Assembly (NCBI RefSeq): GCF_000333955.1
Contig: NZ_CAPS01000144.1
Coordinates: forward strand, 60,867-124,866
Reading direction: 5' to 3'
Source: Rhodococcus sp. AW25M09
GTDB lineage: Bacteria > Actinomycetota > Actinomycetes > Mycobacteriales > Mycobacteriaceae
Length of the DNA stretch: 64,000 nucleotides
The stretch's first letter is position 1, and each line of letters opens with the position of its first letter. The position numbers and the translations under genes were made by a program. The notes below the pieces were generated by a model. That model did not search any database and was not told the DNA's origin. It saw only the letters and a program-made list of their open reading frames with translations. Shown here piece after piece: positions 52,600 through 60,983 of the stretch.

Positions 52600-53718
52600 G
52601 TGACCAACAATCATCGTGAGTCTGCCGCAGCTGTATCGCCTCCGGGTTCGCCGCCGCATCCTGTCCGGCCTTGCGGGGTGATCGCCCGGTTCGGTGATCT
52701 GGTCTCCCACGCCGATGCAGGGGAGGTGGTCAGCCTCGGTGAGGGCTCGACCCCGCTGCTGCATGCACGGTATCTGTCGGATATCACCGGATGCACGGTG
52801 TACCTCAAGGTCGAAGGGGCCAATCCAACCGGATCGTTCAAGGATCGGGGGATGACCACAGCGGTCACCGCGGCCAGATCGCGCGGCGACCGGCTGCTAC
52901 TGTGCGCTTCGACCGGTAATACGGCGGCCTCGGCGGCAGCGTATGCCGCACAGGCCGGCTTGGACTGCGCGGTACTGATCCCCCAAGGGCGTATCGCATC
53001 GGGAAAGCTTGCCCAAGCGCACATCCTCGGTGCCCGCATCGTGCAGATCGACGGCAACTTCGACGACTGCCTCACCGTTGCTCGGTCGCTGGCGGAGACA
53101 TTTCCGACCGTGGGTCTGGTCAACTCGATCAACCCGGACCGTATCGCCGGCCAGAAAAGCGCCGCCTACGAAATTTGCGACACCCTCTCGCAATCGCCGC
53201 AGGTCCACATTCTGCCTGTCGGCAACGCCGGCAACATCCACGCCCACTGGCTCGGATACAGCGACTATCTCGGCGCAGGGATCATCGACTCACGGCCACG
53301 CATGCTCGGGGTCCAAGCCGCAGGTGCCGCGCCCCTGGTCACCGGATCGGTGGTCGAGAACCCGGACACCATCGCCACCGCCATCCGGATCGGTTCGCCG
53401 GCGTCGTGGCAGGCAGCGCTTCGCGTGCAGAGCGAATCGAACGGAATGTTCTGCGCTGCCACCGATGCCGAGATTCTCGACGCGTATCGTCTGGTCGCCC
53501 GAGCCGAGGGCATTTTCGTCGAGCCTTCCTCGGCCGCGTCGATCGCAGGGCTTGTGCAAGCAGTGCAGAACGGGTGGATCGAACCGGGATCGCTGGTCGT
53601 GTGCTCGGTCACCGGTAACGGGCTCAAGGACCCCGAGGTCGCCCTGTCCAGTATGTCCGAATCCGTCGCTGTGGTCGCCGACCCGGAAGCCGTTGCCTCT
53701 GCGCTCACCCTGACTTGA
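52600..53718 (+). CDS. thrC: Threonine synthase
   Basis: 372 residues from GTG 52600, the usual size; the frame is open upstream to 52435 but that stretch is Arg/Ala-rich. PLP-dependent fold type II enzyme making threonine from O-phosphohomoserine. PLP-Lys lies in [10 protein letters not shown], the phosphate loop is [13 protein letters not shown], and [13 protein letters not shown] is the substrate-binding loop. No other threonine-pathway genes (hom, thrB) are present, so this is probably a second, isolated copy. Confidence 0.9.
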   Translation: MTNNHRESAAAVSPPGSPPHPVRPCGVIARFGDLVSHADAGEVVSLGEGSTPLLHARYLSDITGCTVYLKVEGANPTGSFKDRGMTTAVTAARSRGDRLLLCASTGNTAASAAAYAAQAGLDCAVLIPQGRIASGKLAQAHILGARIVQIDGNFDDCLTVARSLAETFPTVGLVNSINPDRIAGQKSAAYEICDTLSQSPQVHILPVGNAGNIHAHWLGYSDYLGAGIIDSRPRMLGVQAAGAAPLVTGSVVENPDTIATAIRIGSPASWQAALRVQSESNGMFCAATDAEILDAYRLVARAEGIFVEPSSAASIAGLVQAVQNGWIEPGSLVVCSVTGNGLKDPEVALSSMSESVAVVADPEAVASALTLT

Positions 53719-53899
53719 GGCACCCACACCGCCCGCAGCTTCTCGCCCCGTGCGGCTCGAGTCAGCCCCGGATGTGTCGTTTTCCTAGTTCCCGTGCCGG
53801 GTCGGGACGTCGTTCGCGCTGTCTACGACCGGATCACCTGCAAGAATCTTGGGCGATGAGCGCTCGTTCGTGCGATAACCCCATGGCAGGGATCCGGCG

Positions 53900-54985
53900 G
53901 TGACCGGGTCGCCGCCTTCCGCGCGACCCTTCAGGGCCTCGGATTATTCCTGGATCGTACTGTTTCTACGATCCCGATCACTGCAACGACCGGCGCAGCT
54001 CGGCGCAGCAAGTGGCTGCATCGCGTTCGGCGTGTGGGCTGTGTTCATGATGGCCAGCTCCCTGGGCCCGGTCTCACCGGTCGCCGTGTTCGTCCTCGCG
54101 GCGGCAGCGTCGAGCACTTTCGTTGCGGCGGGATGCTGGATCGCCCGGCCATGGCCGTCGGAGCGGGTATCGATCGTTTTCGTCGCCGGGGCGGATCTGA
54201 TCATCGCTGCATCACTGTTCACTTTCACCGAACCTGCCGCAGCGTCGCCGGGCACGGGATGGTTCGCCTTCATCGGTGTCTACGTCGCGTTCTTTCACGG
54301 CGCGCGGTCGTTGATCGTGCACCTGTGCTGGGCTGCGGCTGTCACGGTGGTGCTGTTCGCGTTGTCGCTGTGGACCACCGACATCGACCTCTGGTTCTAC
54401 ATCTCCCGGCTGGTGGTGCAACTCAGTGTGATCGGCGCAGCTCCGATCTTCACCCAGATCGCGGAGGGTGCGCTGCGCCGAGGTGCGCACAATTCCCATC
54501 ACGATCCATTGACGGGATTGCTCAATCGTCGCGGCTTCCGCGCAGCCGTCGGCGACCGCATGCGGCCGGCTTGTCCGACCGCAGCGAGAGTAGGTATTCA
54601 GGCGGTGCTCATGATCGATCTCGATCGATTCAAATCTGTCAACGACACCCACGGGCACGATCACGGTGATCGAGTGCTACGCCGGATCGCTCGCATCGTC
54701 ACCGAGGCATGTTCGGACTCGGAGCTGGTCGCCAGGATGGGGGGTGAAGAATTCGTGGTGGCCACCAGCCTGCCGGTAGCCACGGCCACCGATCTGGCCG
54801 AACGGATACGGCAGAGCATCGATCGGTCGGGCACGGTCACCGCCAGCGTCGGGCTGGCCTCGGCCGCACCCAGCAGGACCGTGCCGGGCGCGTCCGACAT
54901 CGACGACTTGATCACGCGCGCCGACCAGGCGATGTACCGGGCCAAGAAGTCGGGAGGAAACAGAACAGTCTGCGACGGACCCTGA
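53900..54985 (+). CDS. Membrane-bound GGDEF diguanylate cyclase
   Basis: 361 residues from GTG 53900. Five or six N-terminal transmembrane helices precede a GGDEF domain: DPLTGLLNRRGF, MIDLDRFKSVNDTHGHDHGD and the active-site RMGGEEF. The RxxD inhibitory site five residues upstream appears absent (CSDSELVAR). It would make cyclic di-GMP from GTP in response to a membrane signal. An EAL-DICT phosphodiesterase-like gene lies 8 kb downstream. Confidence 0.9.
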   Translation: MTGSPPSARPFRASDYSWIVLFLRSRSLQRPAQLGAASGCIAFGVWAVFMMASSLGPVSPVAVFVLAAAASSTFVAAGCWIARPWPSERVSIVFVAGADLIIAASLFTFTEPAAASPGTGWFAFIGVYVAFFHGARSLIVHLCWAAAVTVVLFALSLWTTDIDLWFYISRLVVQLSVIGAAPIFTQIAEGALRRGAHNSHHDPLTGLLNRRGFRAAVGDRMRPACPTAARVGIQAVLMIDLDRFKSVNDTHGHDHGDRVLRRIARIVTEACSDSELVARMGGEEFVVATSLPVATATDLAERIRQSIDRSGTVTASVGLASAAPSRTVPGASDIDDLITRADQAMYRAKKSGGNRTVCDGP

Positions 54986-55132
54986 AGCCGCGCATGCGGC
55001 CATGGACGTCCACCACGACGTCTGCCTGCCGACAGGGACCGCTACTGCCGCGGTCATCTGCGCAGCAGACGTGGGTCAGGTCCAGCACATCATTCCTGAG
55101 CTGCTCCCGATCGCGGGCGCGCCGCGCGTCGC

Positions 55133-55720
55133 TCAGCTGACGCGGCGACCATTGTGTGCGGTCTTGGCTATACGTATACGGGTGCACGTGGCGAGCGAAG
55201 GGTCCCCGACCATCGACACTGCGTCGCGGCACACCGCATCGACTGCAGCCGCGACGGCTGCCAAGTCGTCGGGAGAGTCTGCGGTGACCTCGAAGTCGAA
55301 TGTCCGGACTCCGCGGTCGATGATCGCTGTACCTTGCGCAGAGCGGATGCCGGGGCTGTGGGCGAGCACGCGCGCCGCACCGGCTGCAACCTGACCGAGG
55401 TCGGCGCAGAGTCGACCCTCCGGTCCGCTTCCCTCCAACTGAAGTGTCTTCGCCTTCGGCGCGGCAGTATGCAGGGTGAGCCAACGCAGACCCGACAGAA
55501 CCAGAACAGCCCCGATCGAAGTTGCCGCCCAGGGCCACCAGGGGGCCTGCGATGCATTCACCATCTGCGGCGCGGTGACCAGCTCCGGTAACCCGCGCAG
55601 CACGTCGATGTTCCATACCGACGCCGCTGCCCACACTGCTGCTCCGGCACCTACCGCGATCAAGACCAGCCCGAGCAGAAAGGTCGCGAGGCGGTCCAGT
55701 GCGATCGATGTGCGCGTCAT
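55133..55720 (-). CDS. AmaP-like Asp23 membrane anchor
   Basis: 195 residues from MTRTSIALDRLATFLLGLVL. Two transmembrane helices at the N-terminus (LGLVLIAVGAGAAVWAAASV; WAATSIGAVLVLSGLRWL) and a C-terminal domain with an alpha/beta pattern close to Asp23 (AIIDRGVRTFDFEVTADSPD). This fits AmaP, which anchors Asp23 at the membrane in Gram-positive cells. Last gene of the operon; overlaps its upstream partner as ATGA. Confidence 0.7.
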   Translation of the reverse strand: MTRTSIALDRLATFLLGLVLIAVGAGAAVWAAASVWNIDVLRGLPELVTAPQMVNASQAPWWPWAATSIGAVLVLSGLRWLTLHTAAPKAKTLQLEGSGPEGRLCADLGQVAAGAARVLAHSPGIRSAQGTAIIDRGVRTFDFEVTADSPDDLAAVAAAVDAVCRDAVSMVGDPSLATCTRIRIAKTAHNGRRVS

Positions 55721-56403
55721 CGGGTTCCTCCGGTGCGGGTGCGGACAGATACTTTCGGTACCGGCGTCAGCGATGTCAGTGCGGTGCGTACCGCATCGGC
55801 GACAGCGCCGGGTGTCGCTGCGTCGCCGGTGGTCTCGACCTGGATGGTGACTTTCGTGCGGGTTGCACTCGTGCGCGCGGACAACACCCCGGAGACCGAT
55901 TCGGCGGTGATCGAGGCAATCCGGGCAATATCGGACGGTTCGATGAACAGTGCTGTGGCCGAATCGATGCCGACTGCCTTCTTGCGCCTGGGAGACAGTG
56001 AGGTCAGCACCAGCCACAATCCGATCAGCGCGGCCACGATGCCGGCGGGAATCATCGCGCCTGCAGGGCTCAGGCCATCGATCGAGTCGATGGCCGCGCC
56101 GGTCCAGGACCGGCCGGAGATCCAGCCGGCGGCGACTACGCCGTCATGGATTCCCACGGCACCGACGCCGATCAGCAGTACTGCGATCAGGGCGCCGGTG
56201 TAGGCGGCAGTGGGTACGGCGCGGGGGGTGCGCCCCGGCGCCGGATCGAACACCGCGACGTTGTCGAGGTGCGTGCCCGCTTGGGGGTCGGCTTCGCTAT
56301 CGGATCTGTCGGTCGACGCGGGGAGAGCAGCGGTGCGCCGCGCGGCGCCGGCGCCGGGGTCGGGGTCAGGGTCAGGGTCGATGAGGTTGTGCCGGGGGCT
56401 CAT
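55717..56403 (-). CDS. DUF6286-like membrane protein of the Asp23 cluster
   Basis: 228 residues from MSPRHNLIDPDPDPDPGAGA. A proline- and acid-rich N-terminal part, two transmembrane helices (TGALIAVLLIGVGAVGIHDG; AGIVAALIGLWLVLTSL), then a C-terminal domain with TRTKVTIQVETTGDAATPGA. This is the arrangement of actinobacterial DUF6286 proteins encoded beside Asp23. Overlaps both neighbours by ATGA. Confidence 0.65.
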   Translation of the reverse strand: MSPRHNLIDPDPDPDPGAGAARRTAALPASTDRSDSEADPQAGTHLDNVAVFDPAPGRTPRAVPTAAYTGALIAVLLIGVGAVGIHDGVVAAGWISGRSWTGAAIDSIDGLSPAGAMIPAGIVAALIGLWLVLTSLSPRRKKAVGIDSATALFIEPSDIARIASITAESVSGVLSARTSATRTKVTIQVETTGDAATPGAVADAVRTALTSLTPVPKVSVRTRTGGTR

Positions 56404-56765
56404 GTCACTCTTTCCACTCTGATATCGCCGTTCACCGTTGGTTCGGTGACCACGACGGCGACGCTGACATCGACGCCGTCGACGGTCAGACCTGCCCAGG
56501 TCGACAGCGCGTGGGTGACGTTCGCGCGTACTGCCGCGGTCACAGTAGTGAGCGGCTGCGGCCACTGCACCGCGATGTCGACGGTGGCACGCACGTGGTC
56601 ACCGGACACGCTCACGTCGATTCGCGGCAGTTCGCGGCCGGTGAGCTTGTCGAGTCCGCCGGCGTGAGTGCGCACTCCTGCGGTGTCGAGGGCGGCGCGG
56701 ACGGCGAGATGCTGCGCGACCTTGTCCTTGACGGTCAACGTGCCGCGGTTCGATGGCGCTGCCAT
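56400..56765 (-). CDS. Asp23/Gls24-family envelope stress protein
   Basis: 121 residues from MAAPSNRGTLTVKDKVAQHL. RIDVSVSGDHVRATVDIAVQ and VTAAVRANVTHALSTWAGLT then VDVSVAVVVTEP show the alternating beta-alpha pattern of the Asp23 fold. Such proteins assemble at the membrane under alkaline or envelope stress. Stop overlaps the DUF6286-like start. Confidence 0.75.
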   Translation of the reverse strand: MAAPSNRGTLTVKDKVAQHLAVRAALDTAGVRTHAGGLDKLTGRELPRIDVSVSGDHVRATVDIAVQWPQPLTTVTAAVRANVTHALSTWAGLTVDGVDVSVAVVVTEPTVNGDIRVERVT

Positions 56766-56778
56766 CTGACGCCCCTGT

Positions 56779-56808
56779 CCCTCTCGCGACCCCTCCGACG
56801 CGAGAGGG
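56779..56808. terminator. Intercistronic hairpin in the Asp23 operon
   Basis: Perfect 10-bp stem CCCTCTCGCG / CGCGAGAGGG with a 10-nt loop between the small membrane gene and the next Asp23 gene. Without a T tract it may attenuate or stabilise mRNA instead of ending it. Confidence 0.5.
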
Positions 56809-56826
56809 CTCGAGGGATGGGCCACG

Positions 56827-57006
56827 TCAGCCACGGCCGCGGCCTCGTAGGAGTGCACCGAGGTCCAGTTCACCGTCGCGGTGGGCACCGAGTGCATAAC
56901 CGGCTGCGCCGAGCAGTAGGGCGAGGACGAACCCGACGAATCCGCCGGCCGCAGCGGCGATCGCCAGAAGCAGGCCGGCGAGCAGGCCGACTGTGGAAGT
57001 AGTCAT
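56827..57006 (-). CDS. Small membrane protein of the Asp23 cluster
   Basis: 59 residues beginning MTTSTVGLLAGLLLAIAAAA. Two Gly/Ala/Leu-rich transmembrane helices (GFVGFVLALLLGAAGYALGA) and a charged tail. Occupies the place of the DUF2273-type small membrane proteins in other Asp23 operons. A short gene, found from its start and stop and from position. Confidence 0.55.
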   Translation of the reverse strand: MTTSTVGLLAGLLLAIAAAAGGFVGFVLALLLGAAGYALGAHRDGELDLGALLRGRGRG

Positions 57007-57115
57007 GATGGTGATCCTTCGTCGAGTGAAGCAGCGTGGATGGACATTCGGGCCTGATGGGCAGGTGATGATTCGAGCCGGAGGCCTGCAGCAAGCGCCT
57101 TGTCAAGGGCTGGTG

Positions 57116-57418
57116 TCAGGGGCTGTCGATGCGGCGTATACGTAGTTGTCGCACCCTGACGATGGCGCGGATCGGGCCGCAACTGGTGCGGTGCACCGCG
57201 GTGGTGGTGACGACACCGGCGCAGTAGACACCACCTCCGTACGCGGCATCGATCTCGGCGAACGCGCGAGCGAGCGCCGTCGCCGATCCCCCGACGTCGG
57301 GGTGCAGTGCCTGCGCTGCACTACGTCGGGCGGTGCATCGGTCGCCGTGGGTCAGCCATCTCCCCACATCACCGGCGTCACTGTCCGGGGACGGTAGGGA
57401 GCACGCCGGCTCCGTCAC
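57116..57418 (-). CDS. Small protein with J-domain-like motif
   Basis: 100 residues starting GTG 57418, overlapping the upstream stop as GTGA. RRSAAQALHPDVGG with FAEIDAAYGG looks like the helix III end of a J domain (HPD ... F..I..AY). The rest is Arg/Val-rich. The coupling to an Asp23 gene is clear; the function is not. Confidence 0.5.
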   Translation of the reverse strand: MTEPACSLPSPDSDAGDVGRWLTHGDRCTARRSAAQALHPDVGGSATALARAFAEIDAAYGGGVYCAGVVTTTAVHRTSCGPIRAIVRVRQLRIRRIDSP

Positions 57419-57753
57419 GGCCGCTCGCGTGCAGGTCCGCTGTCGACGGGTTCGGCTGTCGACCCCGGTACGACGTCCTCGACCGTGACGTCGACCGTGC
57501 CGCCGGTCAGAGCGGACACGACGCTGCGGACACGGACGGCGGTGTCGCGGACCGAGGCGTCGAAGACGATGCTCACGTGCACTTCGGTGACATCACCGAC
57601 GGTGCGGATCCCCGGCACTCGGCGACCGGGTAGGTAGGTTCCGACCTCCCCGAACATTCCGGGATGCAGGGCTGCGACGCCAGGGACCGCGCGCACCGCT
57701 GCAGCGAGCAGGTCGACCTCGTCAGCGCCCGCGGGTTGCTTCGCCGAAGTCAC
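57415..57753 (-). CDS. Asp23/Gls24-family protein
   Basis: 112 residues beginning MTSAKQPAGADEVDLLAAAV. The fold pattern is GVAALHPGMFGEVGTYLPGR, EVHVSIVFDASVRDTAVRVR and VSALTGGTVDVTVEDVV. Coupled by ATGA to the next-upstream Asp23 gene. Confidence 0.7.
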   Translation of the reverse strand: MTSAKQPAGADEVDLLAAAVRAVPGVAALHPGMFGEVGTYLPGRRVPGIRTVGDVTEVHVSIVFDASVRDTAVRVRSVVSALTGGTVDVTVEDVVPGSTAEPVDSGPARERP

Positions 57754-58223
57754 TGCACCCGGGTGATCGTGGACTCGTCACTGTCCTTGTCATCCGACTC
57801 GTTGTCGAGGTGTACGTCGTGGACAGCGATGTTGACTTCGGTGACCTCGAGGCCGGTCATCCGCTCGAGTGCTGCGATGACGTTACGACGAATACCGGCG
57901 GCGAGGTCGGCAATGGCTACTCCGTACTCGGCGACGATGTCGATGTCGACGGCGGCCTGCTTTTCTCCGACCTCGACCGAGACACCCTGCGAGTGGTTGA
58001 CCGACGCACCTGGAATGCGGTCACGCAGGACACCGACGACGCGGGATGCGCCCCCGCCGAGGTCGTAGACCCCGTGTACCTCGCGGGTGGCAAGCCCGGC
58101 GATCTTGGACACCACCGTGTCGGCAATCGATGTCTTGCCCTGACTGCTCACCAGAGCCGAACTACGCGATGAGCCTGCTTCGTCCGTGGTGACTGCGGGT
58201 GCGGTGGGCGTGGTGCTGGTCAT
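57750..58223 (-). CDS. Asp23/Gls24-family protein, first gene of the cluster
   Basis: 157 residues. Core pattern KTSIADTVVSKIAGLATREV, GVYDLGGGASRVVG, EKQAAVDIDIVAEYGVAIAD, and VIAALERMTGLEVTEVNIAV. This is the most typical Asp23 of the three. The intergenic region upstream holds the divergent sigma-factor promoter and a CRP-like site. Confidence 0.85.
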   Translation of the reverse strand: MTSTTPTAPAVTTDEAGSSRSSALVSSQGKTSIADTVVSKIAGLATREVHGVYDLGGGASRVVGVLRDRIPGASVNHSQGVSVEVGEKQAAVDIDIVAEYGVAIADLAAGIRRNVIAALERMTGLEVTEVNIAVHDVHLDNESDDKDSDESTITRVQ

Positions 58224-58306
58224 CGAAAATGGTCCTTCCGAGGGGAGGCAAGTGGGCGTACATCAGGGAGGACGGATCGAACCTGCCGGACCGGACACCG
58301 CCTTGA

Positions 58307-58322
58307 TGTGATCTATATCACG
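58307..58322. promoter_or_regulatory. CRP-like palindrome upstream of the sigma-factor gene
   Basis: TGTGATCTATATCACG resembles the TGTGA-N6-TCACA sites of Crp/GlxR-type regulators. It lies between the divergent Asp23 operon and the ECF sigma gene, and recurs at 60660. Confidence 0.6.
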
Positions 58323-58430
58323 TTTGAGGTCGGGGTCGCGGGTGTAGATCTCTGTGGACGGGCCAGCCGACCTCGGCGCGCCGCACTTGCCTCATACCCA
58401 CGACGGCGTCGATGGGACAGGAGTGCCGCG

Positions 58431-59012
58431 ATGACACCACGCTCTTCTCTGCCGTCGCTATCTCTCTCCTCCGAGGTCAGTGACCGTATGTTGATCGACG
58501 CAGCGGTGGCCGGCGACCGCACCGCGTTCGAGACCCTGGTTCTGCGGCACGGCCCTGTGCTGCATCGATATGCGCGGCGCATGCTGCGCGACGAGGGCGC
58601 GGTCCACGAGGTCGTACAGGACACGTTCGTCGCGGCATGGCGACAACTGTCCAGCTTCCGAGGCGACTCCGCGGTGCGGACCTGGTTGTTCGCCATCTGC
58701 TCGCGCAAGGTGATCGATTCCACCCGCGTCAAACATGCCCAACCTGTCGACGACAAACTGCTCCAGCCCCTCGCCGATCCCCGGGCGGTCGACCCGTTCG
58801 AATTCGCCTCCAACGCGCAGTTCGTCGAGGCACTCGAAGCCGCACTCGCCGAGCTTCCTCTGCGTCAGCGTGCATCATGGGTGTTACGGGAAATCGAGGG
58901 GCACACTTTTCCGGAAATCGGAGCCGCTCTGGGATTGAGTCCCGATGCTGTGCGAGGCCAGCATCGTCGCGCCCGCGCGATGTTGAGTCAACGACTGATG
59001 AGGTGGCGATGA
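58431..59012 (+). CDS. ECF-type RNA polymerase sigma factor
   Basis: 193 residues from ATG 58431 (MTPRSSLPSLSLSSEVSDRM). Region 2 is visible in LIDAAVAGDRTAFETLVLRH and VVQDTFVAAWRQLSSFRGDS; region 4 in LRQRASWVLREIEGHTFPEI and GLSPDAVRGQHRRAR. It should direct RNA polymerase to stress promoters. Coupled by ATGA to an Asp23-like gene. No anti-sigma gene with a typical zinc motif is seen next to it. Confidence 0.9.
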   Translation: MTPRSSLPSLSLSSEVSDRMLIDAAVAGDRTAFETLVLRHGPVLHRYARRMLRDEGAVHEVVQDTFVAAWRQLSSFRGDSAVRTWLFAICSRKVIDSTRVKHAQPVDDKLLQPLADPRAVDPFEFASNAQFVEALEAALAELPLRQRASWVLREIEGHTFPEIGAALGLSPDAVRGQHRRARAMLSQRLMRWR

Positions 59013-59512
59013 ACGACGATCCTGTCGCTGCATTCTGGACAAGAGCCTTCACCGTCCTGCGAGAGCTACCCGAACCTGGGTGGGACCGAATCGCCGGCGC
59101 GGTGGTCGACGCCGTTCGCGCCGCCCCGCGCGGAGGCTGGCCGATCGACATGAGCGAGACCGGGGTCAGCGATGACACCTCGGCCCTCGGAACACTCGCG
59201 GTCAGCGATCTCGTTCTTCGCGGCGCGATCGCACGTGCAGTGCGTCTCGACGAGATCTGCGTCCCGCGTGTCATAGAGGTGCTCACCGACAATGCTCACC
59301 TGCGCACGATCAGGGTCGAACTCACCGCCCGATACGGCAGCGAACTCGACATCCTCGCCGACCGAATCCGCCGCACCGTACTCGATGTCGTCGACGACAT
59401 CATGGGTACAACTCCGGTCGGCTCCGGAGACGGAAGTAGCTCTACCCGCGGCGGTCCTGCGGTCGATGTCGCAGTCACCGACATCGTGGACGGCAATCCG
59501 CTGACGTCGTGA
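59009..59512 (+). CDS. Asp23-like protein encoded with the sigma factor
   Basis: 167 residues starting MNDDPVAAFWTRAFTVLREL. IEVLTDNAHLRTIRVELTAR then YGSELDILADRIRRTVLDVV and VDVAVTDIVDG resemble the later strands and helix of Asp23 domains. Position after a sigma factor would also fit an anti-sigma role. It overlaps the sigma gene by 4 bp. Confidence 0.65.
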   Translation: MNDDPVAAFWTRAFTVLRELPEPGWDRIAGAVVDAVRAAPRGGWPIDMSETGVSDDTSALGTLAVSDLVLRGAIARAVRLDEICVPRVIEVLTDNAHLRTIRVELTARYGSELDILADRIRRTVLDVVDDIMGTTPVGSGDGSSSTRGGPAVDVAVTDIVDGNPLTS

Positions 59513-59626
59513 CCGGCGGTCAGCCGCCGCCTATTTTCACTTTCTACGATGTACTTCCAGACCGACCATCACTCCCGTGCCATCTGGCGTCGCTTCACCT
59601 CCACGCGTGTGCTTTCATCAGGGGCC

Positions 59627-60436
59627 ATGGACAACACCGATGCCACCAGCGCTTCCATCCTGGCCGCCACACCGATCGGTGCCACCGACGACGCCTCCGA
59701 TATCGCCACGGCTGCCGCCAGAGAGGGCCTGGACCCGGCGCAGCTCGGAGCGATGCTCATCGCGCTCGGTGGATCGATATCCGACGAAGACGATCTGGTC
59801 GTGCTCCTGCAGCGCATCGTCGAGGTCGCCGCCGACGCCATCGACGGCGCGGACAGTGCCGGAGTCACCATCGAACTCGGCGGCAGCATCTACACCGCAG
59901 TCCACACCGACGATCGCACCCTCGAGGTCGATGCTCGTCAATACGCCGCAGGTGACGGGCCCTGCCTGCACGCTGCCCGCAGCGGCGAGATCGTCTTGGT
60001 CGATGTCGATCACTGCGAGCAGCGCTGGCCGGGGTTCGCCGCCGACGCCGCGCGCGAAGGCATCCACTCGTTTCTCGCAGCGCCGCTGCGTACCGCGGAC
60101 ATCACTCTCGGTGCGCTCAACCTCTACGGCCGCGCGCCCGCAGCATTCGACGCACTCGACGCCGACGTCCTCGATGTGCTCACCACCGCCACCGCACGCG
60201 CGATCGGTGACTACGCACGCTTCAAGTCCGCATCCGAAGTATCGATCGCTCTGCGCGAAGCAATCGAACATCGTGCGCCCATCGAACAGGCCAAAGGCAT
60301 GCTCATGGCATTGCACCGCATCGATGCCGACGCCGCGTTCGCGCTCATGCGTTCCCAATCGCAGACTTCGCACCGCAAACTCCGCGACATCGCCCACGAC
60401 ATCATCGACACACTGACCACCACTGCACCGGGATAG
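59627..60436 (+). CDS. GAF-ANTAR RNA-binding antiterminator-type regulator
   Basis: 269 residues from ATG 59627. GAF domain at about 50-190 (VEVAADAIDGADSAGVTIEL; ADITLGALNLYGRAPAAFDA). C-terminal ANTAR at about 205-265 (EAIEHRAPIEQAKGMLMALH and AFALMRSQSQTSHRKLRDIA), which binds paired RNA hairpins to prevent termination. GAF-ANTAR proteins are widespread stress regulators in actinobacteria. It may control genes in this island; targets were not identified. Confidence 0.88.
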   Translation: MDNTDATSASILAATPIGATDDASDIATAAAREGLDPAQLGAMLIALGGSISDEDDLVVLLQRIVEVAADAIDGADSAGVTIELGGSIYTAVHTDDRTLEVDARQYAAGDGPCLHAARSGEIVLVDVDHCEQRWPGFAADAAREGIHSFLAAPLRTADITLGALNLYGRAPAAFDALDADVLDVLTTATARAIGDYARFKSASEVSIALREAIEHRAPIEQAKGMLMALHRIDADAAFALMRSQSQTSHRKLRDIAHDIIDTLTTTAPG

Positions 60437-60659
60437 TTGCTTCGCACCCGAGATCCGCCGCGCCCGACCCCGATGTCAGTGTCAGTGTCAGTGCCATGCC
60501 CCGGCATGTCCGCCGGTGTCGGCCCCAGAGCAGTATCCAACCGCTCATCGGCAGGTACGAGCTGCGGCATTGTCTTCGGCGGCGACACCCCGACCCTGCA
60601 ATGCTCTCGACCTCGTCGAGCTACAGCCGTCGCTCGCATCCCAGCAAGCGACCACATAA
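60437..60659. other. Interval upstream of the second CRP-like site
   Basis: No convincing gene. It begins with a GTCAGT run (TGTCAGTGTCAGTGTCAGTG near 60475), a short tandem repeat. 60676-60983 also lacks a clear gene; a Met-less minus-strand frame ending near 60674 looks weakly protein-like. Confidence 0.4.
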
Positions 60660-60675
60660 TGTGATCTGTATCACT
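60660..60675. promoter_or_regulatory. Second CRP-like palindrome
   Basis: TGTGATCTGTATCACT, differing from the site at 58307 by two bases. It lies about 310 bp upstream of the MscS-like gene, so the regulated start may be distant or an unannotated small gene. Confidence 0.55.
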
Positions 60676-60983
60676 ATTGCGTACGGTGTGGGTCGCTCTC
60701 GTCGTCACACAACAGGTCGGCTTCGAACGCGATGGCGTCGCGCACCTCCAGATTCGGAGGTGCCCGGGGTCGACCGCGAAGCATACTCCCCACTGGGGGC
60801 CGCTTCGCCTGTGTGCGGCGCGCACCGACCGCCCCGCGCACACCGCCCTTCGGTGACAAGTCGCAAAGTCATCACCTGCACGTGTCGCGTCCGAGTTCAT
60901 CCTCGGTTCTGCGGTTACGCAGGCTCGACGCGTGACCCCTTGCGGTTCGTCACCGTTCACACGATCAGAAAGTACTGGAAACT

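Noticed and set aside
60674..60859. 61-codon minus-strand ORF before the MscS-like gene
   Set aside because: Only its C-terminal half looks protein-like and its GTG would lie inside its own ribosome site.
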